The notes under the pieces were generated by a model, which saw only the letters and a program-made list of their open reading frames with translations, made no database searches and was not told where the DNA came from. The position numbers were made by a program, and so were the translations under genes. Positions 5,746 through 6,017 of a stretch of DNA of 6,017 bases are shown in pieces. The stretch is taken from positions 1 through 6,017 of the forward strand of contig SYBY01000205.1 in assembly GCA_005788585.1 (NCBI GenBank), written 5' to 3'. The stretch comes from Actinomycetota bacterium. GTDB taxonomy: Bacteria > Actinomycetota > Thermoleophilia > Solirubrobacterales > Solirubrobacteraceae. Every line of letters starts with the position of its first letter. Within the stretch, counting starts at the first letter, position 1.

Positions 5746-5752
5746 GAGGAGG
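5746..5752 (+). promoter_or_regulatory. Distant Shine-Dalgarno before the last gene
   Basis: GAGGAGG at 5746-5752 lies 13 bases before ATG 5766, longer than the usual 5-9. No other start codon lies between. It may still work, or initiation may depend on another element. Confidence 0.4.
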
Positions 5753-5765
5753 ACGACGACACGCC

Positions 5766-6017
5766 ATGGGCTTCATGGACAAGGCCAAGAAGATGGCCGA
5801 GCAGGCGCAGACCAAGATCGACGAGGCGCAGAAGCAGTTCAACGACATGCAGTCGGGCGGCACGGCCCCGCCCGCATCGCAGGGACCGGTGGTGCAGTAC
5901 GACCAGCACGGCCGCCCGATCGGCGATCCGCCGGTCGCGCCCGGCACCGGTGAGCCGCCGGCTCCGGAGGGACCGACCGTCGGCGCGCCGATGCCGCAGG
6001 CCCCGCCTCCGCCCGCC
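5766..6017 (+). CDS. Small protein with charged helical N-terminus and Pro-rich region, 3' end beyond window
   Basis: The frame is open from ATG 5766 to the last base (84 codons, no stop), so the gene is truncated by the window. It starts MGFMDKAKKMAEQAQTKIDE, a Lys/Glu/Gln-rich stretch of about 28 residues that should form an amphipathic helix. A YDQHGRPIGDPP segment (about 45-56) follows, and then a Pro/Gly/Ala-rich, probably disordered region to the end. There is no signal peptide or membrane segment. Proteins with this opening in actinobacteria often end in a short SHOCT-type helical domain; if so here, it lies outside the window. A second in-frame ATG sits three codons downstream. The upstream gap (5698-5765) shows a TTGACT at 5724-5729 but no convincing -10. 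Confidence 0.7.
   Translation, partial: MGFMDKAKKMAEQAQTKIDEAQKQFNDMQSGGTAPPASQGPVVQYDQHGRPIGDPPVAPGTGEPPAPEGPTVGAPMPQAPPPPA

Noticed and set aside
5694..5765. TTGACC (5694-5699) and TTGACT (5724-5729) as promoters for the last gene
   Set aside because: No plausible -10 hexamer lies 16-19 bases downstream of either; the region there is GC- or GA-rich. A promoter is possible but not supported.

Overview
The window is almost entirely high-GC DNA with dense, gene-packed coding on both strands. The exception is the first ~100 bases, which are strikingly AT-rich and do not belong to the reading frame that follows. The gene order pnp, M16 peptidase, dapB, the RGG-rich PNPase tail and the TipA-type regulator all point to a high-GC actinobacterium. 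My best guess is the Thermoleophilia/Solirubrobacterales area; this is inferred from gene order and protein style, not from a search.

Layout: (1) Bases 1-102 are AT-rich sequence ending in a GC-rich palindrome; they abut the pnp gene in mid-coding sequence and look like a chimeric or inserted end. (2) Bases 103-2937 (+) hold a tight cluster: the 3' part of pnp (polynucleotide phosphorylase), an M16 zinc peptidase whose start lies inside the end of pnp, and dapB, whose start overlaps the peptidase stop (TGATG). (3) Bases 2938-3757 (+) hold a MerR/TipAL-family regulator. It is preceded by a TTGACC box, a 7-bp inverted repeat in a 19-bp spacer and a possible leaderless start, so it is probably autoregulated. 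(4) Bases 3758-3825 hold a long hairpin between converging genes, a probable bidirectional terminator. (5) Bases 3826-4848 (-) hold a PLP-dependent threonine-aldolase-family enzyme with two atypical active-site positions. (6) Bases 4890-5697 (+), divergent from it, hold a two-gene unit: a small DUF4258-like protein of unknown role and a UspA-like small protein with the best ribosome binding site in the window. (7) From 5766 (+) there is a small protein with a charged helical N-terminus and a Pro/Gly-rich tail, cut off by the window end.

The first cluster combines RNA turnover (PNPase), protein processing (M16) and lysine/diaminopimelate synthesis (DapB), a common actinobacterial housekeeping arrangement. 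The remainder is ordinary accessory content: a drug- or ligand-sensing regulator, an amino-acid enzyme and stress-type small proteins. I do not see a convincing new multi-gene system. The points most worth checking are the AT-rich/pnp junction, the altered metal-site residue in PNPase, the leaderless autoregulated TipA-type promoter, and the aldolase active-site changes.
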